Below, in pieces: positions 54,011 through 64,000 of a DNA stretch of 64,000 bases. A program made the position numbers and the translations under genes. The DNA lies in NCBI RefSeq assembly GCF_001649575.2, contig NC_051438.1, forward strand, positions 4,374,019 through 4,438,018, written 5' to 3'. Origin of the DNA: Kryptolebias marmoratus. Lineage: Eukaryota; Chordata; Actinopteri; Cyprinodontiformes; Rivulidae. The number at the start of each line of letters is the position of its first letter. Position 1 is the first letter of the stretch. The notes beneath the pieces are model-generated. The model made no database searches. It was not told the DNA's origin and saw only the letters and a program-made list of their open reading frames with translations.

Positions 54011-55495
54011 GTGATAAGAAAAAGAAATTTTGATCTAAATTCCAAAGTGAAATCCTTGTCAAAATGGTCTAGACTGTCCAAATTGTTTGCCTGTATAAAC
54101 CTAAACATAGATCTTAATCAGACATCCTGTTCCAAAGATCTTTCTGCTGTAGATAAACTTATAATCAAAGTCTTCCTTCGCATCATTCTTGAGTCAGAGA
54201 GTTATCTTCCCGTATTCATTGTTACATGAATATAACTGTGTAAATCAGGTTCAGATCAGTTAGAGGAGCTACTTGGTACCAAAATTCAGAATATTATTCC
54301 CAAATATTGTTTTGCTGATTTCATTGTTTGTTTGTGGATTTATTTATGTAATAAAATCTTAAAAGGCAAATTTGTTCTCTATTATTGACACCTTGTTATG
54401 AATGGATTCCACCCTCAAGTGTTGAGATTTGATAAACAATAAGGGTGAATAAATCAAGAAGTTTATTTATTTGATACATTCAACCTGGAGCCACTTGATC
54501 AAGAGCTGAAAACAGTAGCAAAATGTTGTAACTTAGTTCACCCTACTTTTTTACATCCTACTTGTTGCAATCTTGACATAGAAAACATATAAAAATATAT
54601 TTTGTAAAGAATGAGAGTCCACAAATAGTAAAATACAAAGATACAAAATTTGTCACACTAATTTTCCCCTATCTCTTTACATTTCCCTCATAAGACAAAA
54701 AGTTCAAATTCTGAATTGTTTATTTCTATCTTCCTGTTTTTAAAAAATGCTTTGCTGAAATCTTTGCGTGGTTTTAACATTAACACCACCTGTTTGTTCC
54801 TGGAACAGTGTGAAAGTGTTGAATCATGTCAGCTGCATACACTCAGCTTCTGCACTCAGAAGAATGTTAAACAGCTCTCCGTGGGAATAATCATCCTCTG
54901 AGTCTCCACAGGGGCCGTTTCAAAAAAGGCAAAGAAAAAAAGTTCAACTTCAAACGAAGAAAACCTTAAAAAAACAGATGGAGTTTGTGTTGCAAATAAA
55001 AAATCTCCATCTACCATTTTCTTTACCCACCTTCCAGTGCACTGTGTAAGAGGTGGGGTTGGGTAACCTGGGCGGGTTGCACAAGTATCATAAGTTTAAA
55101 ATAAAAATATCTAACAATCCTAAATTCACATTATCCAGTCCAGGATTTTTCAGATTTTCTTTTGAGGTTGTTGTGGCCTGAACTGACTGATCTTGTGGGA
55201 GTTTTTTCAAAAAGTTGCCATGTTTGTAAGCTTCATTTTATTCATTTTTTTCCTAAATGATGATAAGACAAAAAAGTGAACTTACAAAGACAGCTGCAAG
55301 TAACCTTTTCAAATAAGACCCAAGATTGCTACAGTAATAATCTTTAAACTGCCAACAACAAATCTGTTCAAGTGTTAAAAAAAGTGCAAAAGCTGGTAAA
55401 CTCTTGGAAAAGCACCTTCATTTAAGAGTCTTCTTCCTGCAGGAAGGTGTTCTGCAGAGCAGGTGGAAACCCACTCTTCACAGTTCTAACAAAAA
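54011..55495. other. No gene recognised
   Basis: AT-rich sequence with no identifiable element. It adjoins the truncated 5' edge of the LINE. Confidence 0.5.
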
Positions 55496-55499
55496 AGTA

Positions 55500-55870
55500 A
55501 GATATAGTTTAAAAACTATTTAATACTCATCAAACACAATAAAACTTGTTAATTTGCACAGATCGGTGTTAGACTAAGACATAAAATATTGTGTCAGTTT
55601 GTCTGTATGTTTTCTGCTCTGCAGCAGCTGTAATGAGATTTTTTTTTTTAGTTTTATATTTATTTCTCACACAAACTCCTCTAAGTTCAAATATGCTTAA
55701 AAACATATATTTAGTCATCAAATGCAATAAACCTGATTAAGTTACAGGGAACACAGTTACACAAACTCATAAAATATTAGTTTGTTTTCTCCTCTGCAGC
55801 AGGACAGTGAGACTTTTTTTGGAAATTTGTATTTCTGTCATACTCGCTCACACAGCCCCACTCAGACAAG
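55500..55870. repeat. Imperfect tandem duplication, about 180-bp period
   Basis: TCATCAAACACAATAAAACT, CATAAAATATT, TTTTCTGCTCTGCAGCAG and GAGATTTTTTTT in the first unit recur as TCATCAAATGCAATAAACCT, CATAAAATATTAG, TTTCTCCTCTGCAGCAGGA and GAGACTTTTTTT in the second. Two diverged units only. Confidence 0.6.
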
Positions 55871-57035
55871 GACACCTCTCTGAGTTTGTATTTCTACTTC
55901 TTTAAAAGCCTGTTTTTATCTCACCTTGTTTCTATCAGTACCTGCAGCAGGTCTGGATCAGCAGCCGGTCAGGGTTACTTGTGTCTGTCTTTGGTTTTAG
56001 GCCGTTCTCCAGACAGGTTTGAGGGTAGAAAGGTTCTTCTGAAGCGATGATTTTTTGTCTGTGTTCCACTGCAGTGTTGTACACTGTTCAAAATAGTTTT
56101 CCCCTACTTTTATATAAAACTTCAGGAAACTGAGTTGCACATATTTTAGCGTTAATATCTGATGGTAAACGTGAACTTTTGGCACTGGATGGGTTTTTAT
56201 CTTGCAGGCTGAGCCAGGCTTGGATTTCAGAAAGGGAAAGCAGGCAGGGGTCTAAGGTGATTGGTTAAAATTGTAACTATGAACCAAATTTGTGGGGATT
56301 GGTTAAATTTGCATTAATAGTTGTGATTGCAGCATTACAACTTCCAGAAGGGACTGACTGATTAATCCTTAGGCACCCTTCACCCAGAATCCCAACCTCA
56401 CTTTGCTCTCTACAGCCGTTTAGAACAAGGTTGGATTGCAGCAAACATCCTTCAGTGTGAAGGTAATCATAAAGCCAAACAGATGTTTCCTGAGATGTTT
56501 TTTTGTTCCTGAGACACACTCCTTCACCCATAACAGGCTTTATATCAGTCAGTTCTCAAACTTTATATTCAAAGATCCAAATCTGATTTCTAAATAAGGT
56601 CAAATTCAGTAACAACTAGCAATAAGCAAATCATCTCTATTAAATTTGCTTACAACTTACAACCTAAACAAATGGTTCTATTTGCCTACATTTGTTTGTT
56701 TGTGAACTTAAACTGCTCCTGCTTTTGACAGTAAAACTAATGTGCAGTTCTTTTTCTTAAAAAAATATTTAAACTTGATAAACCTAATTATTTTTCACAC
56801 ATCAACAAAATAAAATGTCTTTGTTTTCACACAAGAACAACTTAAAAGCAATAAGACTCTGCAACATCAGACTGAGGTACGTAAAGGTTACAGATGTCCT
56901 GAGAGTTAAAATACAGACTAACCTGGTGTGAATAATGGCACCATCTGTCTTTAATGAGCTGCCTAAACCCTGGCACAAAAGATGTTGTCAGGCGGAGTAA
57001 CTGACTTAAATGTTCATCTGTAAAGTGGCCACAAT
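55871..57035. other. No gene recognised
   Basis: 56270-56530 has a balanced composition and a long minus frame (84 codons) without recognisable homology. It may be a DNA-transposon interior. Confidence 0.4.
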
Positions 57036-57040
57036 GTGTC

Positions 57041-57084
57041 AGTCACAGCCCAGTGAGATCCTAATATATGGCCACCTGCACATG

Positions 57085-57116
<32 letters not shown>

Positions 57117-57118
57117 TA
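57041..57118. repeat. Shared 19-mer and (CT)n microsatellite
   Basis: AGTCACAGCCCAGTGAGAT (57041-57059) is the exact reverse complement of 21814-21832. A (CT)n run with one interruption lies at about 57087-57117. Confidence 0.7.
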
Positions 57119-58240
57119 AAGGTGCCATGCCATTCTTTATTGGAACTTACCAATGCATTTCAATGTAATGCAATATAACACATGGACTGGGTCCAGATTG
57201 ACTTGTTGTTTGGTTCAGATCCGGACCTGAATCAGGACTTGGACCATTGCTGCTCTATATGTTGGCCCTGGCATGACTCTCTTAGACGCATCAGATTGCA
57301 GCAATGTGCTGAAAGATCAGCACAACACTATGGCTACGGGTAACACATCAATACTAGGTTGTTTCTGTGACCTTGTCCGGACCACAATCGAAGCCTAAGC
57401 ATAGAGCCATTGTGACTAACATATGTAATAGGGAGCCCACTGCATTCTTCATATCACTTGAAAACTTCACCAACACAATGCAAAAACCCTCCATATTCTG
57501 CTTGATTTTTTTACATCATAGATGGGTTATCCAGCATGAAAAGGGCCTTAAATCTCAGGCTGCTTTTGCATCTTTTGTCTGAAAAACTCAGTCATTGATC
57601 AACAAACTTCTCAACTGCTATTTGATCAAATTTGTAAAAGTAGAAAAAAAGCACAGTTTTGCTGCATGTGTTGGAATCACAGCTGGGCTGCTTCATCATT
57701 GATTGCACCACAGCAGAGGGCTTTGTCTTCACGCAGTTCCAACCTGAATGATTTTGTAGAGGCAGAAAAGGTTCAGAAGACAAAAAAAAAGTATTCTTTG
57801 ATCACACACCTCATTCAAAATTTGAAACAAATCTTCATCACTATAAAAACGTACTGTCTCTTTAAGGTAAAGTACAACCAGCTCCTCACTGTTTGCTGAG
57901 TTGCAGAGTCCAGATTAAAATGGGTGAAGTTTTCAAATGTGTCATTTTGTTGATGGCAGTGAGCTGAAGTCTATATGTGAGATATATCTCATAACACATG
58001 ATAAATAAAGAACTGATCCTGACATGCCAGATTGGATAAAAATCTGCTGTAGAACCCAACATTTTGATCCATCTGACATGTCGTGTCGTGCAGATCTCTG
58101 AATTCAGAAAAAAACATCATCACATATCATAAAGTAGCACATGGCATTTTGCCTGGATGGATGCCTTATGTTTGTTAGATGTGCAGGTTCAGCAAATGAA
58201 GTCATTGTACAGAAACACATTGCAAGTTCACCAAGCTGTG
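57119..58240. other. No gene recognised
   Basis: Mixed sequence that may be an element interior. I could not place its ends or class. Confidence 0.4.
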
Positions 58241-58244
58241 TTGC

Positions 58245-58355
58245 AGTCTTCTTCTTTTTCTTTCAGCTGTTCCCTCTTCAGGTGTTGCCACAGAGAGTCA
58301 TACTCTTCCATCTAACTCTGTCTTCTGTGTCCTCACTCCAGCTACTGCAGTACAA
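58245..58355 (-). mobile_element. RTE-type LINE 3' tail
   Basis: On the minus strand, GAGGACACAGAAGACAGAGT, then TAGATGGAAGAGTATGACTC, TCTGTGGCAACACCTGAAGA, GGGAACAGCTGAAAGAAAAA matches the RTE 3' end at 7070-7140 (GACAGAGTTAAATGGAGAAG...CGCTGTGGCGAC). Confidence 0.7.
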
Positions 58356-58449
58356 CCACTAAAACAATATCTATCAGTGTGCAATGGTTCTGTTTTTTCT
58401 TAACTTTTTATGTTGTATTTAAACATTTTCTCATAAACACAGCACAGTT

Positions 58450-59850
58450 TCTACAGATGATTTTACACATTAAACTTTATCTATAAAGTACATTAAAAAC
58501 AACACTGTTGGTCAAAGTGCTCCACACTGATAAAAAAAAAAAAAAAAATCAAGGAAACAAAACAATAAAATCAATTTAAATAGTAAAAAAAAAAGCAGTT
58601 TAATTTATCAAAACAATAAAAACCAAAAATCCCAAACTGAGTTAAAAGGCAAACGGAAAATATGTGTTTTAAGAGAAGATTTAAAAACAGGAAGTGAGTC
58701 GGACTGCCTCCACAGTTTAGGGGCAGGAACTGAAAGTGCTCAATCACTTCTCAACCTCCAAAATTTTGGGACCACCAAGAGTAAAAAAAGAATTGTCAGC
58801 CTGAAGGAGCGTGAGGGAACATACAGCTGGAGCAGGTTAGGAAGATACTGCGGGGAAGACCATGAAGACATTTAAAATCAAACAAAATAACTTTAAAAGG
58901 AATCTTAAAACAAATTGGAAGACATTGTAGGTGATGTGCTCTTGTTTTCTGGTACCTGTTAAAAGACATGCAGCAATATTTTGAACCAGCTGATGTCAGG
59001 TAAGCAATGATTGGTTCACTCTGAGATGAAGTGCATTGCAGTAATCTAAACAAATCAAGATAAAAGCATCGATTAAAATTTTAACTGTCAAGGTCAAACC
59101 ATTTCTTTCATGGCATCACTTTGTCTCAAGTAATAAGAGCTAGACTTGACCACTGATTTTATCTGAGCAGCAAGTTTAAGATCATTATCCAGTCTCAAAC
59201 CCAGGTTTGCTCCTGTCTGAGTCACATGTTGTGTTAAAGGACCTAGATCAGCACAGTCTTTGAAAGCATCACTGGGCCCAAACAGCAATTCCTCGATCTT
59301 TTGTTCATTCAAAGGAAAATCAGAGTAGCAGTTTTCCTGCTTCAGTGGCATAAACGTAGATTTGACTCCCATCAGCACAAAAATGGAAAGTGATACCATG
59401 TTTCCAGAGAAAAGATCCAAGAGGAAGTAAATACAGGAAGAAAAGGAGAGAGCCAAGTAGAAAGCCCTGAGGCACACCACATGAAAGAGGCACTACAGAG
59501 GGATCAGAGTCTCAACATCTGAATGAAGGTGCACAGAATCAATGTGGCTGATTGCAGCTGAAAGCTGCAGAGAACTGGGCGGCAGTAGAAATTAATGGCC
59601 GGGAGTGGCACTTCAAACACAACAGGCATATAGTCAGAAAATGCAGCATCACAAATTCCCATGTTGAAAAGCTGTTTTACAAAAAGACCCGGTGTGCTGA
59701 TGTTCTTGTGTGGGATCAGACACAAACTGAACCAGAATAAAAGAGTCAATAAGATGCAAAAAGTCTTTGGCCAATGGTTTAACAGGACAACACACATAAA
59801 TATTAAAATCTAAAACTTGGTTATATGTAGGTATTATTCCTGCCACCACA
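58450..59850 (-). mobile_element. L2-type LINE with endonuclease and RT remnants and 3' tail
   Basis: On the minus strand, 59830-59520 carries the end of an AP-type endonuclease: KDFLHLIDSFILVQFVSDPT, then QEHQHTG, and ICDAAFSDYMPVVFEVPLP, where SDHMPV is the conserved catalytic-region histidine motif (Y replaces H here). The RT palm follows directly at 59480 (CGVPQGF-LG-LLF-LYLLPLG and KHGITFHFCADGSQIY, with YADD changed to CADG). Next come LNEQKIEELLFGPSDAF and NLGLRLDNDLKLAAQIKSVV. The 5' half of the RT between endonuclease and GVPQG is deleted. The tail is GTGGAGCACTTTGACC...TTTATAGATAAAGTTTAATG near 58460-58530. Confidence 0.82.
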
Positions 59851-60158
59851 GGAACCAGAGAAGAGACGACAGGATCCAGAGAGTGAAGCGAAATGAAGTG
59901 ACTATATGCAGACCCAGTACTGCTGGAGAGAGCGCCAAACAGGCTTTCAGTTTCACCAGCCAGCTGCAGGTAGAACTGGGCCGCAGCAAATGTTGGACGC
60001 TAGAAACAGAGGGCAGAATGTTCTTTTGCTTTTATGTCCAAACTGACCCAAGATTTCTAAAGGGTTGAAGAGTGTTTGGCAATCATACACCAGCCAAGAG
60101 TTGGCACTCCGAGTGACAAATGAAAAAAACAGCAAAAATATAGCCAAGGTTTGCATCC
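59851..60158. other. No feature recognised
   Basis: It may be further 5' LINE sequence, but no motif is readable. Confidence 0.4.
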
Positions 60159-60159
60159 A

Positions 60160-60425
60160 CATTTTACTTTAAAGCTACTACTGACAAATCTATTGGCTTC
60201 TTCCTGGTGTTATCTGAGACTTTTTGAGATTCTGACAGAAAGCACATTTCCTCCTTACTTTTCTCTAGGAGCAGCGGGTGCTGCCGTGGGCACCTCCCCC
60301 GTTACAAAGCACTCACAGGCGGCTCAGTCCTCAAGCAGCATTCTTCCCAGCTGCAGTCAAAGCAGATGATCATATGTTTGGATCCACACTGCAAATGAAC
60401 TGCAGAAATGTCACATTGCATGGTT
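60160..60425. repeat. Unclassified repeat (copy 2 of 2)
   Basis: It matches 46270-46560 block for block: CTTCCTGGTGTTATCTGAGA, GAAAGCACAT, AGCAGCGGGTGCTGCCGTG, CAAAGCACTCACAGGCGGCT, CAGTCCTC and GCTGCAGTCAAAGCAGATG. This copy keeps more CpGs. Confidence 0.6.
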
Positions 60426-61285
60426 ATTTAAATAGAATCTTATGGTTGTTTGAATAGCAGCAGAAGCTGAAGCTCTTCCGGAGCAACCTTGGGACCATTC
60501 CAGGAGGAATGTGTTGGAAAAGTCACAACAATGTAAAGATTTACAAAAAATAGTGTTTGCATGAACTACTATAAGAGTTTTAAAGATTGGAATTGTTTAA
60601 AACGGCAGAGATCCATTTTTGAAGTTTCACTGCTCAGACTATCCAATATTAGCTCATACGATACAAACAGGCCAAAGCAGATTTCTGATATCTTAAAACA
60701 ACTCAACAACAATTTTAATTTTTTTGTAATTATTCATAAAAAAATAAGACTTTCTAAACCTTTACACCACTGTCAGTTTTACATCGCATAGTTATTCTGA
60801 CAAAAATTAAATGAAATTCCTACTGAAACAGACCAGAATGGCACTGGTATTGCTATTTGAGCTTGAAAATAACCAAAGAAATTCCATTCTGCATGTGGAA
60901 AATTCAAACAACATTTTTAAAGCTTGCCTTATTTTTTATGATACTCTAAGTTTTATTAAAGAGGTTTGAAATTTAATTTTTTAAATCTTTTCTAGTTTTT
61001 TCCATCTGATAATCCCTTGGCTCTTCTCTCTGATAAAACCTGGCCTATATTATAGACCTATCCTAACAGGGCTGATAGCTGACAGAAAGAATAGAAGTTC
61101 ACTGAGTACATTTTCACAGATGCTTTTTCTTCTTCAGCAAATCAAGACGCGCACTGAAAGTCTCTTTTTTTCTCTCAGAAGTGTGTGCAAATGAAGAAGT
61201 ACAATGTGATCCCAGTATTCACCGGGATTATCTTGTATCCCGCTGTTCTCTAGTTTATCAGGATTTTACCCATAAAAACGCAGTT
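60426..61285. other. No gene recognised
   Basis: AT-rich sequence without identifiable elements. Confidence 0.5.
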
Positions 61286-61289
61286 AGCT

Positions 61290-61870
61290 AAGAGACTGTG
61301 AGAACTCCATGGAAAGTAACAGGTGATGACATTCTAAGAGCGAGAGTGAAGAAGACATGGCAAGTGATGTGAGGTAACAGCTGCCAAAGGGAAGAGAGGA
61401 TGGAGGAGGAGCTGGGGACCTGACACTTCTGCTTAAGGTAAAAAAAAAAAAGAAAAAGGAAAAAAGGGAGCGGTCTGACGGAAGAAGATCTAAAGAAAAC
61501 CCCCTGACACTTTTTTAAGTAGAGCATGAAGACCACACGCCTGCTGAGTGGGAGCTGCCTGTTGCAGGCAACTGGGCCGTGATTGCATATAGTTTATGGC
61601 TGAGGCATGATGGGTAAGGATTAAAGATGGCTGCCCTGAGGGCATACAGCAATACCATTACTCTTGATGGATTCCTTCCTCACTCACATATTCTCTGCAG
61701 ACGTCAGAGGGCCACAAGGCTTGACTAATGCATGGTGTGATGATGCGATCAGAGGAGGCAGGAAGGGATGCTTCACCAAACCTCCTCCTTCCTTCTCTCT
61801 ATCTGGGCTCTGCATCCCACTGTTACACACAGCATCCACTCAAGGCAGGCCTGGGTGGGAATGGTTATAG
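61290..61870. other. Balanced, non-repetitive block, possible regulatory DNA
   Basis: Contains GGCCGTGATTGCATATAGTT (an octamer-like TTGCATAT) and transposon-free text. The evidence is weak and only contrastive. Confidence 0.2.
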
Positions 61871-61954
61871 GGCCTAAATATTAATAATACTTCAGTTTTA
61901 CCCTGAAAGATAAACTCATATCATGTGGTTATTTACTCAAAAAATGACTTTGTT

Positions 61955-62025
61955 GCTAAAATACTGGAATGTCCCACTGAGGGACAAATAAAGGATTTTA
62001 CTGTTCTCTTCTATTTTTTTTTTTT
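61955..62025 (+). mobile_element. L2-like 3' tail
   Basis: GTCCCACTGAGGGACAAATA, then AAGGATTTTACTGTTCTCTTC, is the CC.CTGAGGGA..AATAAAG-type LINE end, also seen in reverse at 52130-52160. Confidence 0.6.
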
Positions 62026-62886
62026 ATCCAGGTTTATTTTTTTGTTTTGTTTGACCAAATTTTGCAGCTCATGTCATGGACTCATGGAGAGAGGGAAAAA
62101 ACAAAATAAACACCTCATTGAAAAAAAAGCACATAAAAAGTCAAAATGCAGTTGTTTTAGTTTAAAAGAATCACATACTGTAGATGCCTATTGAAAAAAA
62201 AAAACTTTTTGGTTGTTTTTGACTTTTAGGTACAAACATTTAGGTGTTTACTAAATTAAAAAAAAAAACCCTGTAATGTTCTATATTCTGTCTAAGTATG
62301 GGCCGGTCAGCAGTTTAAAGATACACCTCGGTGTTAAAAAGTCACAGTGCCAAAACAACTAAAATTTTCCATTATACTATTTTTACAGTTTAAACACCTG
62401 AAAAGAGACAGTGTTGGTTGGTTGGTTTTATCATTATGATATCCTATAACTAGAGACCGGTACGTGTTCCTGTTTTTTTAAATTTCACAACTAAATGTAA
62501 CATGGACATTTTAACAACTAAATGATTTAAATCACCATGAAGTGCAATACATATACCTAACACTGGTTAAATATGTTAAATTAAATGATATTTATTTTAA
62601 AAGCACAGTAAAATGTGTTTTGATTGCTCCACACTATTTGAAACAGCTACTTTAATTGAGCTAGCTGTTAGCATAGCAATTAGCTTAAATAATCTTTTCC
62701 CATCTATTTACAAGACATAAATGCAAAGATGCTGTGGAGGAGAAGAAAGTGCAGAAGGTCACCAGGCCTTGTTAGGAATGTCCGGTTGTTTTTGCCAGTT
62801 ATGTCCGGATGTTTTTGCCAGAACTTGGGAACAGTGGGAGGTGATAACAGGAGGATTCCTGGAACACAGGATTTGTCTGGTTCTTA
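62026..62886. other. No gene; small tandem duplication near the gap
   Basis: TGTCCGGTTGTTTTTGCCAG and TGTCCGGATGTTTTTGCCAG lie side by side at about 62778-62821. GCTAGC/TTAGC words occur at 62658-62690. Confidence 0.5.
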
Positions 62887-62986
62887 NNNNNNNNNNNNNN
62901 NNNNNNNNNNNNNNNNNNNNNNNNNNNNNNNNNNNNNNNNNNNNNNNNNNNNNNNNNNNNNNNNNNNNNNNNNNNNNNNNNNNNNN
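62887..62986. other. Assembly gap (100 N)
   Basis: The round size suggests a gap of unknown length. Frames crossing it are artefacts. Confidence 0.99.
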
Positions 62987-63360
62987 TTGGCTGGAATCCA
63001 ACGACTCCGACTGTCATTTCGGTGTGCGACATACCTGGCTTTTCACCCACAATGCAAAGTGTACAAACATGTCGGACAAACATTGCCATAACTGGAGGTA
63101 GACTGATTAATTGGCCAACCGATTTTAATTGGCTGATTTCTCCCATGTCTGTATTTAATCAGGCAACAAGTAGGAAAATAAAGCTGCAGCAGCAGCTGTT
63201 ACAACCAGCCTACTGGAGCTCACAGTTTAGGTTCTGAACAAGAATGCTCTTCTGTATGTTATTTTTTTGTACATAGGGTATTTCTAAGGGTTGTTAATTA
63301 GACATTTAATTAAGTTAGGCAATAAAATAAAAAAAAATTTAAAAACATAGAAATGCAAAG
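62987..63360. other. DNA-transposon-like text, not delimited
   Basis: GACTGATTAATTGGCCAACC, then GATTTTAATTGGCTGATTT, resembles a decayed form of a common fish repeat built on ATTAATCGGCCGATTTTAATCGG-like text (shown only in part). No ends were found. Confidence 0.3.
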
Positions 63361-63364
63361 TTAA

Positions 63365-63610
63365 TCTGATATTGTTCAACTTTACGGAGCGCAGCTTCAG
63401 GTATTACAGCTAAAAACTAGTGATCAGGACCGAAACCTGGGTGTAGTAATGGACTCAGACCTGAACCTTAAGGGACATAAAGGGACATGTTTTTTAAGAT
63501 TGTAATGATGTTTTTGAATATTGTAATAATTCTACTGATGTTTTTATGATGTAAAGCACTTTTAATGCCTTTCTGCTAAAATGTGCAATACAAATTTTTA
63601 CTTACTTTAC
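63365..63610 (+). mobile_element. L2-like LINE 3' fragment, internally deleted
   Basis: The plus strand at about 63415-63465 reads TSDQDRNLGVVMDSDLNLKG, the NLGVI-DSDL block of LINE ORF2. It then jumps to a 3'UTR with TTTTTATGATGTAAAGCACT and AAAATGTGCAATACAAATTT. The tail matches 45530-45600. Confidence 0.72.
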
Positions 63611-64000
63611 AGGACTATTTCTTTACCCTTTGGAAGGACTCAAGGCCAACAAAGAAAAACGAAACAAACATTATACACACTTTGAATTTGGAAGAGACAA
63701 AAATACAGTAAAACAAAAAGGAGACCAGCCTTATAGTGGAATCCTGTAAACAGGCGAGGAGAAATTTCAGGTTTTTGTATTAATTATTCCCTGTCTTGAC
63801 TACACAGCAAATTCAAAAGTGTTAAATGTTTTGGTGTTAGCAGACTTTGTGCAAAAGCAGAGTTAATTTTACACTTATAGAGTCACATTCTGTTTATGTA
63901 ACTCTGGGATTTATATTATTAGTAGTTAAAATCCAGTGTTAAAACAAAGTGTTTACGTATCAAATCTAGAGGTGTTAAAATGGAATCAATAACTCTTTAC
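63611..64000. repeat. GTGTTAAA-rich sequence at window end
   Basis: From about 63818, GTGTTAAATG, GGTGTTAGCAG, AGTGTTAAAAC, AGTGTTTAC and GGTGTTAAAATGG recur. This fits the fish repeat composed of (A/G)GTGTTAAAAT words. It is cut by the window edge. Confidence 0.4.

Noticed and set aside
62721..63146. Open frames spanning the second gap
   Set aside because: They cross 100 N, and the known parts show no protein family.

Overview
The window is AT-rich vertebrate DNA, almost certainly from a ray-finned (teleost) fish. It is dominated by decayed transposable elements typical of teleosts: L2/Maui-type and RTE-type LINE fragments, Gypsy-like solo LTRs, Tc1, pogo, hAT and piggyBac-like remnants, tRNA-derived SINEs, inverted-repeat MITEs and satellite-like monomers. 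Two assembly gaps are present (950 N at 32259-33208, 100 N at 62887-62986) and one N lies in an (AT)n run at 38156. I see no complete host protein-coding gene, no rRNA and no functional tRNA. Every protein similarity I recognise is to a transposon. The window is best read as intergenic or large-intron sequence.

Layout: 0-5 kb holds an LTR relic, satellite-like monomers and two LINE fragments lying head to head. 6.5-13 kb holds an inverted-repeat DNA element containing a deleted RTE element, LINE tails, a piggyBac-like 5' end split by a SINE, and a LINE 3' end. 13.2-18.5 kb is more complex, less repetitive sequence (possible regulatory DNA) around a THAP-like relic and a clean solo LTR (15743-16188, duplication GATAT). 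18.5-24 kb is monomer repeats, an LTR-like relic and MITEs.

24-35 kb is the most interesting part. It holds three copies of one retroposon family whose ORF begins MDLVSWSLN and encodes a predicted single-pass membrane protein. Copy 1 (minus strand, 24066-25324) is nearly intact, with one in-frame stop in 182 codons, and ends in an L2-like tail plus an (ACCT)n microsatellite. Copy 2 (plus, about 27430-29200) is split by an 816-bp solo LTR flanked by TTCCT. Copy 3 (plus, 31388-34540) is split by a 2.5-kb element with TGGGGCCTGCCA inverted ends, which carries a tandem array of about 697 bp period and the 950-N gap. I do not recognise this protein family.

35-41 kb holds a pogo/Tigger relic with a 53-bp CCAAT-containing minisatellite, and two hAT pieces: a DUF4371-like transposase relic and an 1107-bp non-autonomous element with a perfect 8-bp duplication CCTTAGAC. 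42-64 kb holds LINE RT and endonuclease relics, a second clean solo LTR (47837-48406, GATTC), a Tc1 transposase relic, and an L2-type LINE (52115-54010) split by another solo LTR with duplication GAAGA.

Insertion-site duplications, strand and reading frames were read directly. Family names come from recognised motifs and were not checked by database search.
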